64,000 bases of DNA, taken from Symsagittifera roscoffensis (lineage: Eukaryota > Xenacoelomorpha > Acoela > Convolutidae). The DNA is taken from NCBI RefSeq assembly GCF_963678635.1, contig NC_087067.1:28157547-28221546 (forward strand). Direction: 5' to 3'. The notes under the pieces are model-generated. The model was not told the DNA's origin, ran no database searches, and saw only the letters and a program-made list of their open reading frames with translations. Each line of letters opens with the position of its first letter. The first letter of the stretch is position 1. Shown here one piece after another: positions 44,577 to 54,919 of this stretch. The translations under genes and the position numbers were made by a program.

Positions 44577-44925
44577 ATGGGTTATTATCGAAAACATGCT
44601 CTTGAAGGAATATTGCACGCTTCACATGAGCTTGCGGACCCAAGACTGTGGCGAGCTGTTTTTGCCGAGTTCTTCGGAACCTTTGTCATGGTTTTCGTCG
44701 GGTTGTCCAACATCGTCGGCAGCGAATTCGACGCTGGAGTCGGATCCGAGATTGACAATTTGGTCACACCTGGACTGACGTTTGCGGCCATCATCATGAC
44801 TCTGATTCATATCATCGGACCCACTTCCGGGTGTCACATCAACCCAGCTGTGACCATTTCAATGACGGTGGTGAGAAGGTGTCACGTACTTAAAGCCGTT
44901 TGCTACATTCCCGCGCAGCTCCTAG
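44577..44925 (+). CDS. Aquaporin exon 1
   Basis: Encodes residues 1-116 plus one base: cytosolic N-terminus, helices 1-2, the first NPA loop and helix 3. It ends CTCCTAG before GCAAGT. Only this GC donor keeps the conserved Gln-Leu-Leu-Gly-Ala junction; the nearby GT at 44930-44931 would shift the frame. Confidence 0.93.
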
Positions 44926-46468
44926 GCAAGTTCAAAATATAGTTTAGAAAAATCTGGAAAAATGGGTCTGCAAATTAACCACGAAAAAAATGATATTAGA
45001 AAAAACTAATAAAATCAACAATTGGGATATTTGTGACAGCGATAGAAGATTTATAGCTCCATTCGTCGGTTTGATCATCAAAACTTGCAAAATCTAAATA
45101 AAAAATTGACGCATGGCAATTGACAAATATATAGTAAACAACTCTACGAAATCTACAACGAGTAGTTTAATTTCTGAAAGTTAACATTTGATTGTTCTGC
45201 ATGTTTTTGATCCATTATGTTGATCCATAGATTTTAAAAACTTAGCGGTGAATTCAACGGTTCTTATTGGTTGCAGGCGCGTCTGCTGGAGCAGGTCTGC
45301 TGTACTGGATTGCGCCCCAGGAATGGATAGATGCGACCCATTTGGGCATGAACAGATTGAGACCCGAGCTGAACATGGGCCAGGGTGTAGTGGTGGAGAT
45401 AGTTGGAACCATGATTCTCGTGTTGCTAGTCCTGGTCATCTCTGACCCTGATCCAAAGAAGGACTTCGAGGTTAATTAGTTCTAAACAATATTAAAACAA
45501 TTAAAACAATCAGATCTCCTTATCTATTCCCCATGGCATCTAGTAACTAATTGCCACCCCCTATAAAAAACCAATTCAACGGTTAGTTTTGTACTTACCA
45601 AGAGAGTGGCCATCGTTAAAAAGATCCAAACAATTTATTCAATTGAAAAAGGATCAAAATACGAGGTGTTCAGATCTTTACGGAGAACACAATCACCCCG
45701 TTGTGTCTTTCGATTTGAATTTACATGCTTGTTTTTTTGGTTATTTTTGGCTGTGATATTATTTTACCTCATCGTCAAGCACGGATTTTAGTAAGCAATT
45801 CAAATTCTTTACATAGGCTAAATAAAAAAGGACAAAAACGGAAAAATAACATCAAGTTTTTTATTCGGGTTTCTTAAAATGTCTAACTCGATTAAAAAAT
45901 TAGGAATGAATATTTTCAAATGGGAAGATTTTAAAAATTACCTGTGTAATGATTTGAATCAGGAAAATTGAGCAACGATCAAAAGTGCGACAAATTTTTC
46001 ACATATGACTTGCCCAATTTTCAAGAAAGATGGACAATGTCAACAAAAAAGTATTGAAAACTGTAGAAGAGCCTAAATGTACACAAGTTGGTAATAATAT
46101 ATATTTTTGAAAATGTGATCCTTCAGGGCTTTCCTTCGACTGCCGCCGGATTCATGGTCCTTGCCTGTGTCTTCTTCATGGCCCCTTACACCGGATGCAG
46201 TTTGAACCCCGCCCGCTCTTTCGGACCGGCCTTGGTCATGCGCGACTTCGCCAACTACCACTGGATTTACTGGGTGGGGCCGATCGGAGGGGGACTTGTT
46301 GCCGTTGTTGTCTACTATGGCGCTCTCGTTCAGGGATTGCACAAGTTTGACGACCCAATCGAAGCGGAAGATTCGTCTGTGGTGAAGGAGAAGAACTCAC
46401 AAGAGATGTCGCAGAATCCACCCCAAGAGGAGTCATCATTCGCTAAAAACGCCGTGGTTCCGAGTTAA
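44577..46468 (+). CDS. Aquaporin (classical AQP1/AQP4-like), three exons
   Basis: A membrane channel for water or small neutral solutes. Coding exons are 44577-44925, 45277-45470 and 46127-46468, giving 294 residues, the usual size for the family. Both pore half-helices carry NPA boxes (Asn89-Pro-Ala and Asn208-Pro-Ala-Arg). The selectivity-filter Phe (Phe69) and Arg (Arg211) are present, as is the cysteine next to the second NPA (Cys205) that confers mercury sensitivity in AQP1. The filter position that is His in water-specific aquaporins is Val196. The C-terminal tail is acidic and Ser/Glu-rich. The start is the ATG at 44577; the in-frame TTG twelve bases upstream is not needed. Intron 1 is GC-AG, intron 2 GT-AG. 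No canonical AATAAA is seen before the LINE relic at 46.7 kb. Confidence 0.95.
45277..45470 (+). CDS. Aquaporin exon 2
   Basis: Follows the acceptor GGTTGCAG (ends 45276). Encodes the extracellular loop C and helix 4 up to the Asp-Pro-Asp-Pro loop. Ends in phase 0 at GAG before GTTAAT. Confidence 0.93.
46127..46468 (+). CDS. Aquaporin exon 3
   Basis: Follows the acceptor CCTTCAG (ends 46126). Encodes helix 5, the second NPA loop, helix 6 and the cytosolic tail, ending at TAA. Confidence 0.94.
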   Translation, partial: GFPSTAAGFMVLACVFFMAPYTGCSLNPARSFGPALVMRDFANYHWIYWVGPIGGGLVAVVVYYGALVQGLHKFDDPIEAEDSSVVKEKNSQEMSQNPPQEESSFAKNAVVPS

Positions 46469-46710
46469 AATTCACACGTGTGTGAAGCGGACCCGACACG
46501 ATTGGACAAAAGTCGAAAAGAAGATCTATATTGTTCCGAAAATTGTTTATACTAGTGTAAGTGATCTGTACAAAAACGGATGTAGCAAAAAGTATTATGA
46601 AAACACGTGGTTTCAATATCGAAAAATCTATATGGTCTATAGCTGCATTGAGAGTTTTCACAAAACCAGACTTTTTGTTTCATTCAGTTTCTGATGCTGC
46701 GTCGCTGATA

Positions 46711-47671
46711 TAATAATAATAATAATGAATTCAGAGTTTAAACAAAGTATAAACTCTAGAGGGGTAAGCCCGAAAGATAATTACAAATGTATCTGTTTAC
46801 AGATGCATCGCTCGCAGTCGCACATGAGGCGCCAAGAGCATGCATCAAGTTCGTTGTAGTTGTTCAGGAAGTGCGACCAGTGAAGATTTGTAAGTCATTG
46901 TTTCAGGCCCGATGAAAAGAAATCGACTACGTGATTGAGTTTATTCACAAGTTTTGTAGCGATGTACCAAAAGTTTTTTCTACACTTCGCTTTATTTGTA
47001 CTTCTTGTTTGGATGATATCACGAGTTGAGACCCTAGTACCGGTAAAGTTGGTGAAGAATATATATTGTGACCAATCATAGTCGTATTTATCGGTGATGA
47101 TGTCAGAAAACAAAAGTAGACTGTGCATTTCCATATAAAGAGATAATGGTAGCAGCTCTAGGAGATGAAGTTTTTCTTTGTAGCTCAGGTGTGTTGGGTA
47201 GTTGAGGATCCAGGAGGTTGATATCCTTTGCACTGATTCAATAACTCTGAGGTCTCCATTGAAGTACAAACACTGGGAGCCATAGGTCAATATTGGTACA
47301 ATGTATCCACAATATAAAGCAGCTTTGAGTTATTGGGTGATGTACGGCGAAGAGTTTCTTTTAATCATGTAGAAAGCTTTGATCGCTTTTTCACAGCGAG
47401 TTTTAGCGTGCGCTTTCCAACCAAGCGTACTCGACATAATAATTCCCAAGTCTTTATGTTCATCCGTGACATCCACTGTATCATGGTTCATAAGAATATT
47501 GTATCTACTTTTCAGGCACAGCACTTTGCATTTCCCACTGTTGATTCGCATTTTATTCTCTTCGCACCACTGCATAAGTGTATTGGCATCTAGTTGTAAG
47601 CTTGCGGGATCGCGGGATACAAATTTGTAATCATCAGCAAAACCGAACGGAGCAGAGTGGATGCCGTCCGG
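46711..47671 (-). mobile_element. 5'-truncated LINE with reverse transcriptase C-terminal part
   Basis: Read on the minus strand, the relic begins just before the RT catalytic box (Phe-Ala-Asp-Asp at 47641-47630) and runs through the RT palm and thumb and the C-terminal conserved region, with a block Tyr-Gly-Ser-Gln as in Jockey/CR1-like elements. One in-frame TAA (47332-47330) splits an otherwise open frame of about 250 codons that ends near 46893. A 3' UTR of about 170 bp and a short (ATT)n tail (46726-46711) complete it. The tail and 5' truncation are typical of CR1/L2-type LINEs. With one stop and no visible frameshift it is much younger than the relic at 0.4-1.5 kb. Confidence 0.82.
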
Positions 47672-47980
47672 AGCACATTTAGGGGGTGGGGGTGTTGGCG
47701 CGGACACCCTCCCCCGTCTCAGGGATTCGACCACCTCACCAACCAAAGAGTGCCCTCCTAGAAAAATTTCTAAAGGCGCCTTTGATGCCAATTTATTTTA
47801 ATTTAGAAGGGTAGCGCAAACCAGAACAAAACACATTTTTTTGTCACATTTTTCTTCAAAATTTGCCCAAAAATGGGCTTTTTTGACCTGTTTTTCAAAA
47901 ACTTGCGGTATAAGGTCGACAAAATTTTCGATTTTAAAAAAAAATCTGCCTAGCCTTAAGATAATCTTATATCCGCCCAA
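47671..47980 (-). mobile_element. hAT-type MITE copy d (reversed, diverged)
   Basis: In reverse orientation it keeps the family's order of landmarks: a TTTAGGGGG terminus, CTCAGGGATTCGACC, a GGCGCCTTTGATGCC block, TTTTTTGTCAC, GGGCTTTTTTGACCTGTTTTTCAAAAA, and near the other end ATATCCGCCC. Terminal bases have decayed and no target-site duplication is visible. It abuts the 5' truncation point of the LINE relic. Confidence 0.7.
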
Positions 47981-48076
47981 AGCTTTTTCGGAGTTTTTGA
48001 AGATAGATCTCCGCAAGTTTTAAAATGTATACATTTTAATCCTTTATTTTTATATCATGTGATGGTGATTTGTTTT

Positions 48077-48138
48077 GTTTTCTATTTGTAATGATACAGT
48101 ATAACCTGTTTTCTATTTGTAATGATACAGTATAACCT
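48077..48138 (+). repeat. 31-bp perfect tandem doublet
   Basis: Two identical 31-bp units in direct succession, each beginning GTTTTCTATTTGTAATGATA and ending in GTATAACCT. Perfect identity suggests a recent slippage or duplication. Confidence 0.95.
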
Positions 48139-49011
48139 GTTTTCGTGTTTTGTTGAGTGTATTTGCTATTTTGAAGCTACATTGTAAATTGTTATTTGCA
48201 AGTTTAATTAAAAAATTAAAAACCCATTTCACTTTTTGGAAATTTTCAAAAACCGTTAAAAATCTCAAATCGACCACTAAAAAACAAATCAGGGCGAAGA
48301 GCGGGCGATACGATGTTCAAGTTCTAATGAAATTCATAATTACATACACCGAGGCAAAGTTGAATTTTTGCTTTACTTGCGACGCAAAAAAGCACAAATC
48401 TAGCCGATGTAAAATAAAATGGCAAGAGACTAATTTACAAGAAAAAACCCAAAAAAAATGTCGAAAAGCAACCAAAAATTTTTGGCCGTTTTCTCAGGTG
48501 CAGTTCATTTTGAATCAAAAGCACTACTGTTATTGCTGAATTAAATTTGAAACAAAATTTAAGAAGCGGTAACGAAGCAGACAAAAATGAAAAGTTTCTG
48601 CAATTAAAAATATTTTGAAAACCCAAGTTTTTAAGAGGCCTCCGACTCAAAACACAAACGCATAAAAACATATTTTGGCACTTCAAACAACTTTTTGTGA
48701 TGTTAATGAAAACGAATAAAATATACGCCAAAACCATTTCGGCCAGACAAACCTAAAAGCGAAAAAAGGAATAAGAACAAAAAGGAACTTCTGCTAAATC
48801 CTAAATGGATAATTTACAGATTACAGGAAGAGATCAAATTGAGTTTCTATTATAATAAGAATCAAGGTTTCGGACCATTTTTTAGGCTTAAGGTTGCGCG
48901 AAACATCATTTCGCGTCCGGGTATTCATAGTCTGAACAAAGTTTTCTTAGAGAAAGTCTAGTTATCCATAAGTATCTCGATAGTACAGAAGTAAGTCGGG
49001 GTGGAAAATTC
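48139..49011. other. No gene supported
   Basis: A 129-codon open stretch at 48150-48539 starts at TTG and contains a Cys-x2-Cys-x4-His-x4-Cys pattern. It has no ATG, no retroelement neighbour in frame and low-complexity Lys/Thr composition, so I do not call it a gene. Confidence 0.4.
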
Positions 49012-49300
49012 TCGCAAAAACTTGAGAACTAGTAGCAATCGTCTTACACTCAGTCGCTGTAGCGCCGCGATTGTATAAAAATTAATCGCGATAGTCCGGA
49101 ATTAAGTCGCAATAGTCTTGCAATTAGTCTCGTTTGTCTCAAAAACAAGTCGCGAAAGTATGGTAAACAGATGCGAAAGTCACAATGGACTAAGAATTAG
49201 TCACTAAATTTTTTGCCTAGTCGTACTAATCCGACATAAACCTAGGCATCAATAGCCAATGTCTGAAAAAAAGTCGCGATAGTCGAGAAATGTGTCGCTC
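49012..49300. repeat. Degenerate 21-bp-period array with TCGCGA core
   Basis: Units such as TCGCGATAGTCCGGAATTAAG and TCGCAATAGTCTTGCAATTAG follow each other with spacings mostly of 21 bp (some 22-24), with the core GTCGCGA and TTAGTC recurring to about 49300. The array at 10465-10611 has the same period and shares the GTCGCGG/TTAGTC words. Confidence 0.65.
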
Positions 49301-51339
49301 ATCTGTGGTCAAAATAATAAAGGGTTCCACAGGATCTCAAACAAAAAGCGTCAAAGCAAAATCTCCGAAGAAAACAGCAGTTTTCGAGAACTGCGAACAG
49401 CAAAAAAAAAGAAGCTTCGAAATTAAACAATAAAAAAAACACTATTTTTTCAAAACCCATAAAATGTGAACCTGATACGCGTATCGGTTTAAGTAAAAAA
49501 ACAAGTTTTTGGGAACTGAAAAGCCTAAATTTTCAATCTCTCAAAAAATTTTTCATCGGTCGTAAAAAACAGGCAGGTCTTCGAACCTCTTTAACTCCTG
49601 GACCTCAAAAAAATACAGGGTTTTATTGGTGCTTTGTGAGAAACAATGCACAAAAAAATCTGTGCAACACGCATAGCAAATATCAACTTTCGCCTAATAT
49701 AAAATTTTTTGAAGGGGAAAACCTTGAAAACGTTCTACGCTCAGATAACACGTCAACATTTAAAGTCAAACAATGTGACGACTTGTAATCAAATTTTTAA
49801 ATAAAGTCAAGAAAATTTTATTTTCAAGAAAAAGAAACCCATATCACAAAATTTTGCCCTTGTTATTTTGGTCGCTGATGGAGTTTTAGCCATTGTTTTT
49901 TTTTGGCTGAGGATTTTCTGCTCATTCATAAATTCATAATTTGGACTCAATTGCGCTGAACGTGAACAGCCTCTCGTTTGCTGCAAAAGCTTCGGACTCG
50001 TCTCCTCGGTCTGCACAATATAGAGAATCCACAACTCATTCTGATAGTCAAAAAAGTAAAAACCAGCTCCGACCATGGTACTACAATAAAAATTATTAGG
50101 TGCTCGAATAGTTCAAAACGTTAATTTTTGACATTTCTGTAGTCATATAAATTTTTATATTTTTCTCATATAAAGAGCGTAGATGTTACACTGCCATGCA
50201 AAAAGACTTCATTTTCAAGAAAAAAGCAGTCTCCTGAAAAAAAAATTAACACAAATTAGTCATCTCGTTGAAGGAATAGATCTAAATTAACACGTCTGGA
50301 ACAGCATTATCTTGTCACAAAGATATACCATATGGCCATTATTATTTCACAAAGATTTCACATTTAACAGCTATCATTGATCACTTTCTACACATAGCAG
50401 GTGTTTGTGTGATTCTAGGTAAACACACCGAAGAGCAAAAACTGCAATTAACATTAATGCGAAAAGTAGAACTTCCACCTAGCAATTAACAGGAACGCTC
50501 AAACTTAAGAGCCATACAAATTGTAAAATACGCGATAAATCCAGAAACCCCCGTAGAACTGAATGAGAGAGACCGATATTGACTCCACCGATAATGAATT
50601 TACCAAAATACCAAACTTATTTGAAGAAAATGTTTTTTGATGTTTTAACGCTGCCATTTTCTTTTTCTTTTGAATTTTCCTATAACACCTTGCACCTTAT
50701 CAGCTTTTTGAGTAATGTTGTTTCTAATTACTTATGCTCCAACTTTTGCAATGTTACTGCTCGCGTATTCTGCTCTTCCGTGGTCTTAGGCTTTTACATT
50801 TTGATTTGGTTCCCAATTTGATTTGGCTGTGAAACAGAATCAAAATTAAAGCCAAGAAAAACTTGCATCAACCTACATACACAAACAGAACACCCTCACC
50901 CCAAACACACAGGCAAAACTATCGAACCTCATCATTGTCAATTTTTCAAATAAATTTTTCCAGGCTCGAGAAAAGCCAGTTCAACTTTTCTGACAAGCAG
51001 ACTCATATATGGTTGGTCGCGCGGGTAAACGAAAAAAGTTCTTGTTCAATATGCTATAATGTCTTTCATGAAAAGAAATGTTTAATTTGATAGCTATATT
51101 AAGGAAATATTTTCCCTTTTTGCTACCCCTAAAAACAATTTCATTTTGTAGCCATAAATGACAGCTCGCAAATAAATGACTGCGCTTTTTCCACTCCGGC
51201 GAATTTCTCGTTCACAGACGCGAAAGATGTCGTCACTTTAGTTTGAAAAGTGTAACTGCATAAAATTTGAGTTTGAGTTTTCTATAGAGATTCTTAATGG
51301 TTCCCGCTTTATTTAAGCTGTGATTTGACTACAGAGGAA
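49301..51339. other. No gene recognised
   Basis: AT-rich intergenic sequence. The hydrophobic open stretch at 50579-50821 starts at a non-ATG codon and lacks splice or family support. Confidence 0.4.
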
Positions 51340-51700
51340 ATCTCAATCCGACTTCTGAGTTAGAAGTTTAGTATATTCAGGTTGCTTCTTGATATTTTCC
51401 ACGGCTTCGTCAATTTTGGCAGTGCTACTTGTACAAGGTTTCATCACCTTTTTTAAAAATCATATTTACGTTACTCAATATAGGCTCGATATTGTGTGTC
51501 GTTTTTTTTCAGGTTTTCAATAGATTCTCGCAGTGAATCTTAACCTCGTAGATATTCGACAGCTTTATTTTTCTCTTTTTGCACGAGCTGAGATCGGGTT
51601 TCATGGGGCAGACACTCCAGCGTGTACTTTTCGCTTTACTCAGGAATGAAATTAGATGCTGCGGTTCCGACACGTTCGTTGTTGATCGGTGAGATAGTAG
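51340..51700 (-). pseudogene. Coiled-coil-like coding relic
   Basis: On the minus strand, from about 51700 to 51450, one frame is coding-like (many Glu, Lys, Leu, Gln, Arg) but interrupted by three or more stops. It resembles in composition the coiled-coil relic at 40.45-40.8 kb and the gag-like part at 3.3-3.5 kb. The 5' end of the relic is shared with the tandem units downstream. Confidence 0.3.
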
Positions 51701-52700
51701 TTTGAGTCGTTAGAAGGATGAATCTTATCTTTAAAAAACATTGTTTAAGGCTATGACGCAGGATATGTGTTCATAAATCTCAACGCATTTATCATGAAAT
51801 CCCTAAGCAATTAAAGCTACCCAGTTAAAATCCGGTTCTGCGATACATTGAACTTAAAATCTTTCAAAAAATTTATTTTTAAAATAAATAAAATAAAACA
51901 AATATAATAGAAGAAATCTTGTAATTTTCAAAAAAGCATTGTTCAAGATTACGAAAATGTGTATCGTCTGCAGCAAGGTTTTGTGTTCAAATGAGTGGTT
52001 CACAAAGTTGCAAGATAGCAAGATATGTGTTCAAAAAAGCATTATTCAAGACTATGAAAATGTGTATTGTACGCATCAAGGTTTTATGTTCAGATAAGTG
52101 GCTCAAAAAGTTGCAAGGTATGTGTTCACAAATCCCAACGCAATTATCCCAACGCAAGATACCTGTATTTAAATCCCAAAGCAAAATATGTTTTCATAAA
52201 TTCCAACGCAGTTATCACAAAATCCCCAGGCAATTAAGGGCTACCCAGTTAAAATCCCGTTCTTTGATACATTGAGCTTGAATATATTCAAAAACATTAT
52301 TTATAAAATAAAAAATAAATTCTCGCTTTACTCAGGAATGAAGTTAGATGTTGCGGCTTCCACTCGTTCAGCTGTTGATCGGTGGGATAGTAGTTCGAGT
52401 CGTTAGAAAGAAGAATTTTTTATTTTTTCAACAAAGAATTGTCCAATACTATGAAAATGTGAGTTGTATGCAGCAAGGTTTTATGTTTAGGTTACTGGCT
52501 CACAAAATTACAAGATAGCAAGATATGTGTTCATAAAACCCGACGCAATTATTCCAACACAAGATACAAGTTCATAATCCCCAACGAAGTCATCATAAAA
52601 TTACTACGCAATCAAAGGCTACCCAGCTAAAATCCGGTTTCCTCTATCCATTGAACTTGAAATTATTCAAAAAGTTTATTTATAAAAAAAAACTTATATT
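51632..52700 (+). repeat. Three-unit complex tandem repeat
   Basis: Unit 1 (51632-51930) and unit 3 (52322-52700) begin GCTTTACTCAGGAATGAA and share TGTTGATCGGTG and GAGTCGTTAGAA. Unit 2 (51931-52321) lacks this head but has a doubled middle (ATGAAAATGTGTAT, GCAAGGTTTT, TTGCAAG). All three end with GCTACCCAG followed by a CATTGA(A/G)CTTGAA block. Divergence is moderate. Confidence 0.75.
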
Positions 52701-53823
52701 TTAAAATCAATTTAATCAGTTAATTTGCATAATTATGCCAAACAAGGAAGCAACATGCAAAATGCGTCCTGACCAAACGAAATCATTGTTCAAAATTGCA
52801 GCACTAAATACCAAAAATATCAGCAGCACATACTTCTTGGGACAAATAAGCTTGTCTGAACTCAATTTTTATAAATATTTACTGAACTTGTCTGAACTCA
52901 ATTTAGAATAAACATTTGAAATTCTCAAAATTTCGTTTAGTTTGTCGCGCCAAAAAGTTGCGCCTTCGCATTAAGTATCATAGATAAGTGCATAACTACG
53001 CGAAACATTGAGTCGAACGAATTGACACCATTCAAAACTCCCCAAAGTTTACGATAAATGATTGCCAAAAGTACATATTTTAATTATAGCTTAGGATGTC
53101 GATATCGTCAAAGGGTTGAAAAAAAGTTCTCTCGAAATTTATTTGGATAAAATTTGAACTAAAAAATGCCGTTCTTATGCACTAAACGATCCAAAATTAG
53201 TGAGTTTACATCTTGAACTGAAATTAATATGGTTGAAACCGATTAGCTGATATCAACATTTCAAGCATGTGAAAATGATGAGTTTTTTCTGCATAAAACT
53301 CCATTTCCAAAATGTCAACAAGTTTTATATTTCACATTTCTTGCTGCTCGAGTCATATTTCTACTCGATTTATTTAAACTATTCAACCTTGGTAGTCAAT
53401 ACAAAAGTTTTGCATATCGGAATAGTTTGACTTATATCTTTTTGGGTCTTTTAGTGCAAAAGAACCAAATGTGCAATATGGAAAAGGTGGACTGATGTTA
53501 AGCAAAACGCTTGCTTTTATAAAAAATCAAAAGTAAAAAAAATACATAATACAGACTTAAAAACTGAATCTGAGGGAGGAATGAGCACTTGGCTCGATAA
53601 TATGAGAAAATATACTATCGGTACCAAAATTTGTACATTTAGATGTCGAGAAGTTTTTACCGAGGACAAAGCTGCGGTTCGCTTGTTTTCAATTTCAGTG
53701 CAAAACAGGCACAAAATTCTATCAAACAAAATTTAAATGGCTCAAATCTTGTTGATTTGAGGAACTTGCATATTTATATGACCTTGTATTTATCTGACAG
53801 CTTTTTTTACTCGTGTAATGGAA
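52701..53823. other. No gene recognised
   Basis: AT-rich intergenic sequence without a supported frame. The words TGTCTGAACTCAATTT repeat at about 52855 and 52891. Confidence 0.4.
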
Positions 53824-54029
53824 AAATATTTGGATCAAGTTAACATCCTCGCCCCCCCCCCTAATAGACCAAGTTAAGATCCTCCGCCCCAGCGCTTAAA
53901 CTAAATTTGCTAAGCGCTGCATGTAAAATGCTCGATTCTGATTGGCTGAAAATTCCCAACTTAGAACCAAGTCAACATCCTCCCCCTAAACGTGTTTAGG
54001 GGGAGGATGTTAACTTGGTCCAAATATTT
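53824..54029. mobile_element. Short MITE with inverted termini and a perfect-loop hairpin
   Basis: The 206-bp unit starts AAATATTTGGATCAAGTTAA and ends with the inverse, TTAACTTGGTCCAAATATTT. The right end also pairs with an adjacent inverted copy, forming a 54-bp hairpin (53966-54019) with 26-bp arms, one mismatch and a 2-base loop. A third, direct copy of the motif lies at 53872-53890. A diverged relative is at 54987-55140. No coding capacity. Confidence 0.75.
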
Positions 54030-54859
54030 CTGATAATGGGCTCTACTCTACATCCTTTCTGAATAAAACACACTTTCTATTTCAGCTTCATAAAACGCTT
54101 TCGATAACTAAATTAAATCTTAGATACAAATGTTGTTTAAAAAGATGATTGCACGGTAAAGATATCTATGTACAAATTCAAATTGTTCTCATTTTTGCAC
54201 CTTGAATCACATGACGCGAAAATTGGTGTTGATACTTTTCATATCATAGGTTCAAAAATTACTTTAAGTTTTCAGCCTTTTAACTCAGCTTTCTCTATTT
54301 GTAATAAAAATAAGAATTTAGACTATGAGAAACAAAATGAGGAAAAAAGTTCATAACTCAAATTAAAAAAAGATAATTTTCGCAGAAAAATCTTGTAAAA
54401 CCAATGTTATACCGTAAGATTGATTTTTATGTCTATCAGAAAAAGGGAACGCTAAAAAGTCCCATTTATGAAGTAGATGTATTTGAACAGGGTTTTTAAG
54501 GAAGCTTTTTTTATCTCGCCCGGTTAGTTTTTCTAGCTTTTATGAACATTTGCTATCTTATAGTTTATTTCTATAAACACTTTCCCCATCCTTGATTCAA
54601 GCTGCTATATCAGTCTATTAAATACTATCCATTTATCAATTAAATCTATAAATGCGAGCAAATTAGGAATAGCAATCAAAAATGCTGATAATAATGGCGA
54701 CGAGAGCAAAGTAGAGTAAGGTGAAATTATTTATGGTAATAGGTTGAAGCTGCAACAAATTACAATAGATCCGATAGTGATGCTGATCGGATCAATTAAA
54801 TGTAGATAGAATTTAAATGAGAAGTTTTGTGAGAGTTCAATTTCCTCATTAGCATTAAT
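54030..54859. other. 3' flank of the PY-motif gene
   Basis: AT-rich. It probably contains the 3' UTR and polyadenylation site of the minus-strand gene, but I see no clear AATAAA on that strand near the stop codon. Confidence 0.4.
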
Positions 54860-54919
54860 TTAATCACGCATGGAGTCGTCAGTGTCGCAGATATCGATTG
54901 TGACATTTTGGTCATATGC
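54860..54919 (-). CDS. PY-motif gene, last exon G
   Basis: Acceptor TATTTTTTCAG, phase 0. Encodes 19 residues, acidic (Asp-Ile-Cys-Asp-Thr-Asp-Asp), ending at TAA. Confidence 0.78.
   Translation of the reverse strand, partial: AYDQNVTIDICDTDDSMRD

Noticed and set aside
48150-48539. 129-codon open frame with a CCHC zinc-knuckle-like pattern
   Set aside because: It starts at TTG, has no ATG, no splice acceptor in a useful place and Lys-rich low-complexity composition; a single C-x2-C-x4-H-x4-C can arise by chance and no retroelement pol lies next to it.
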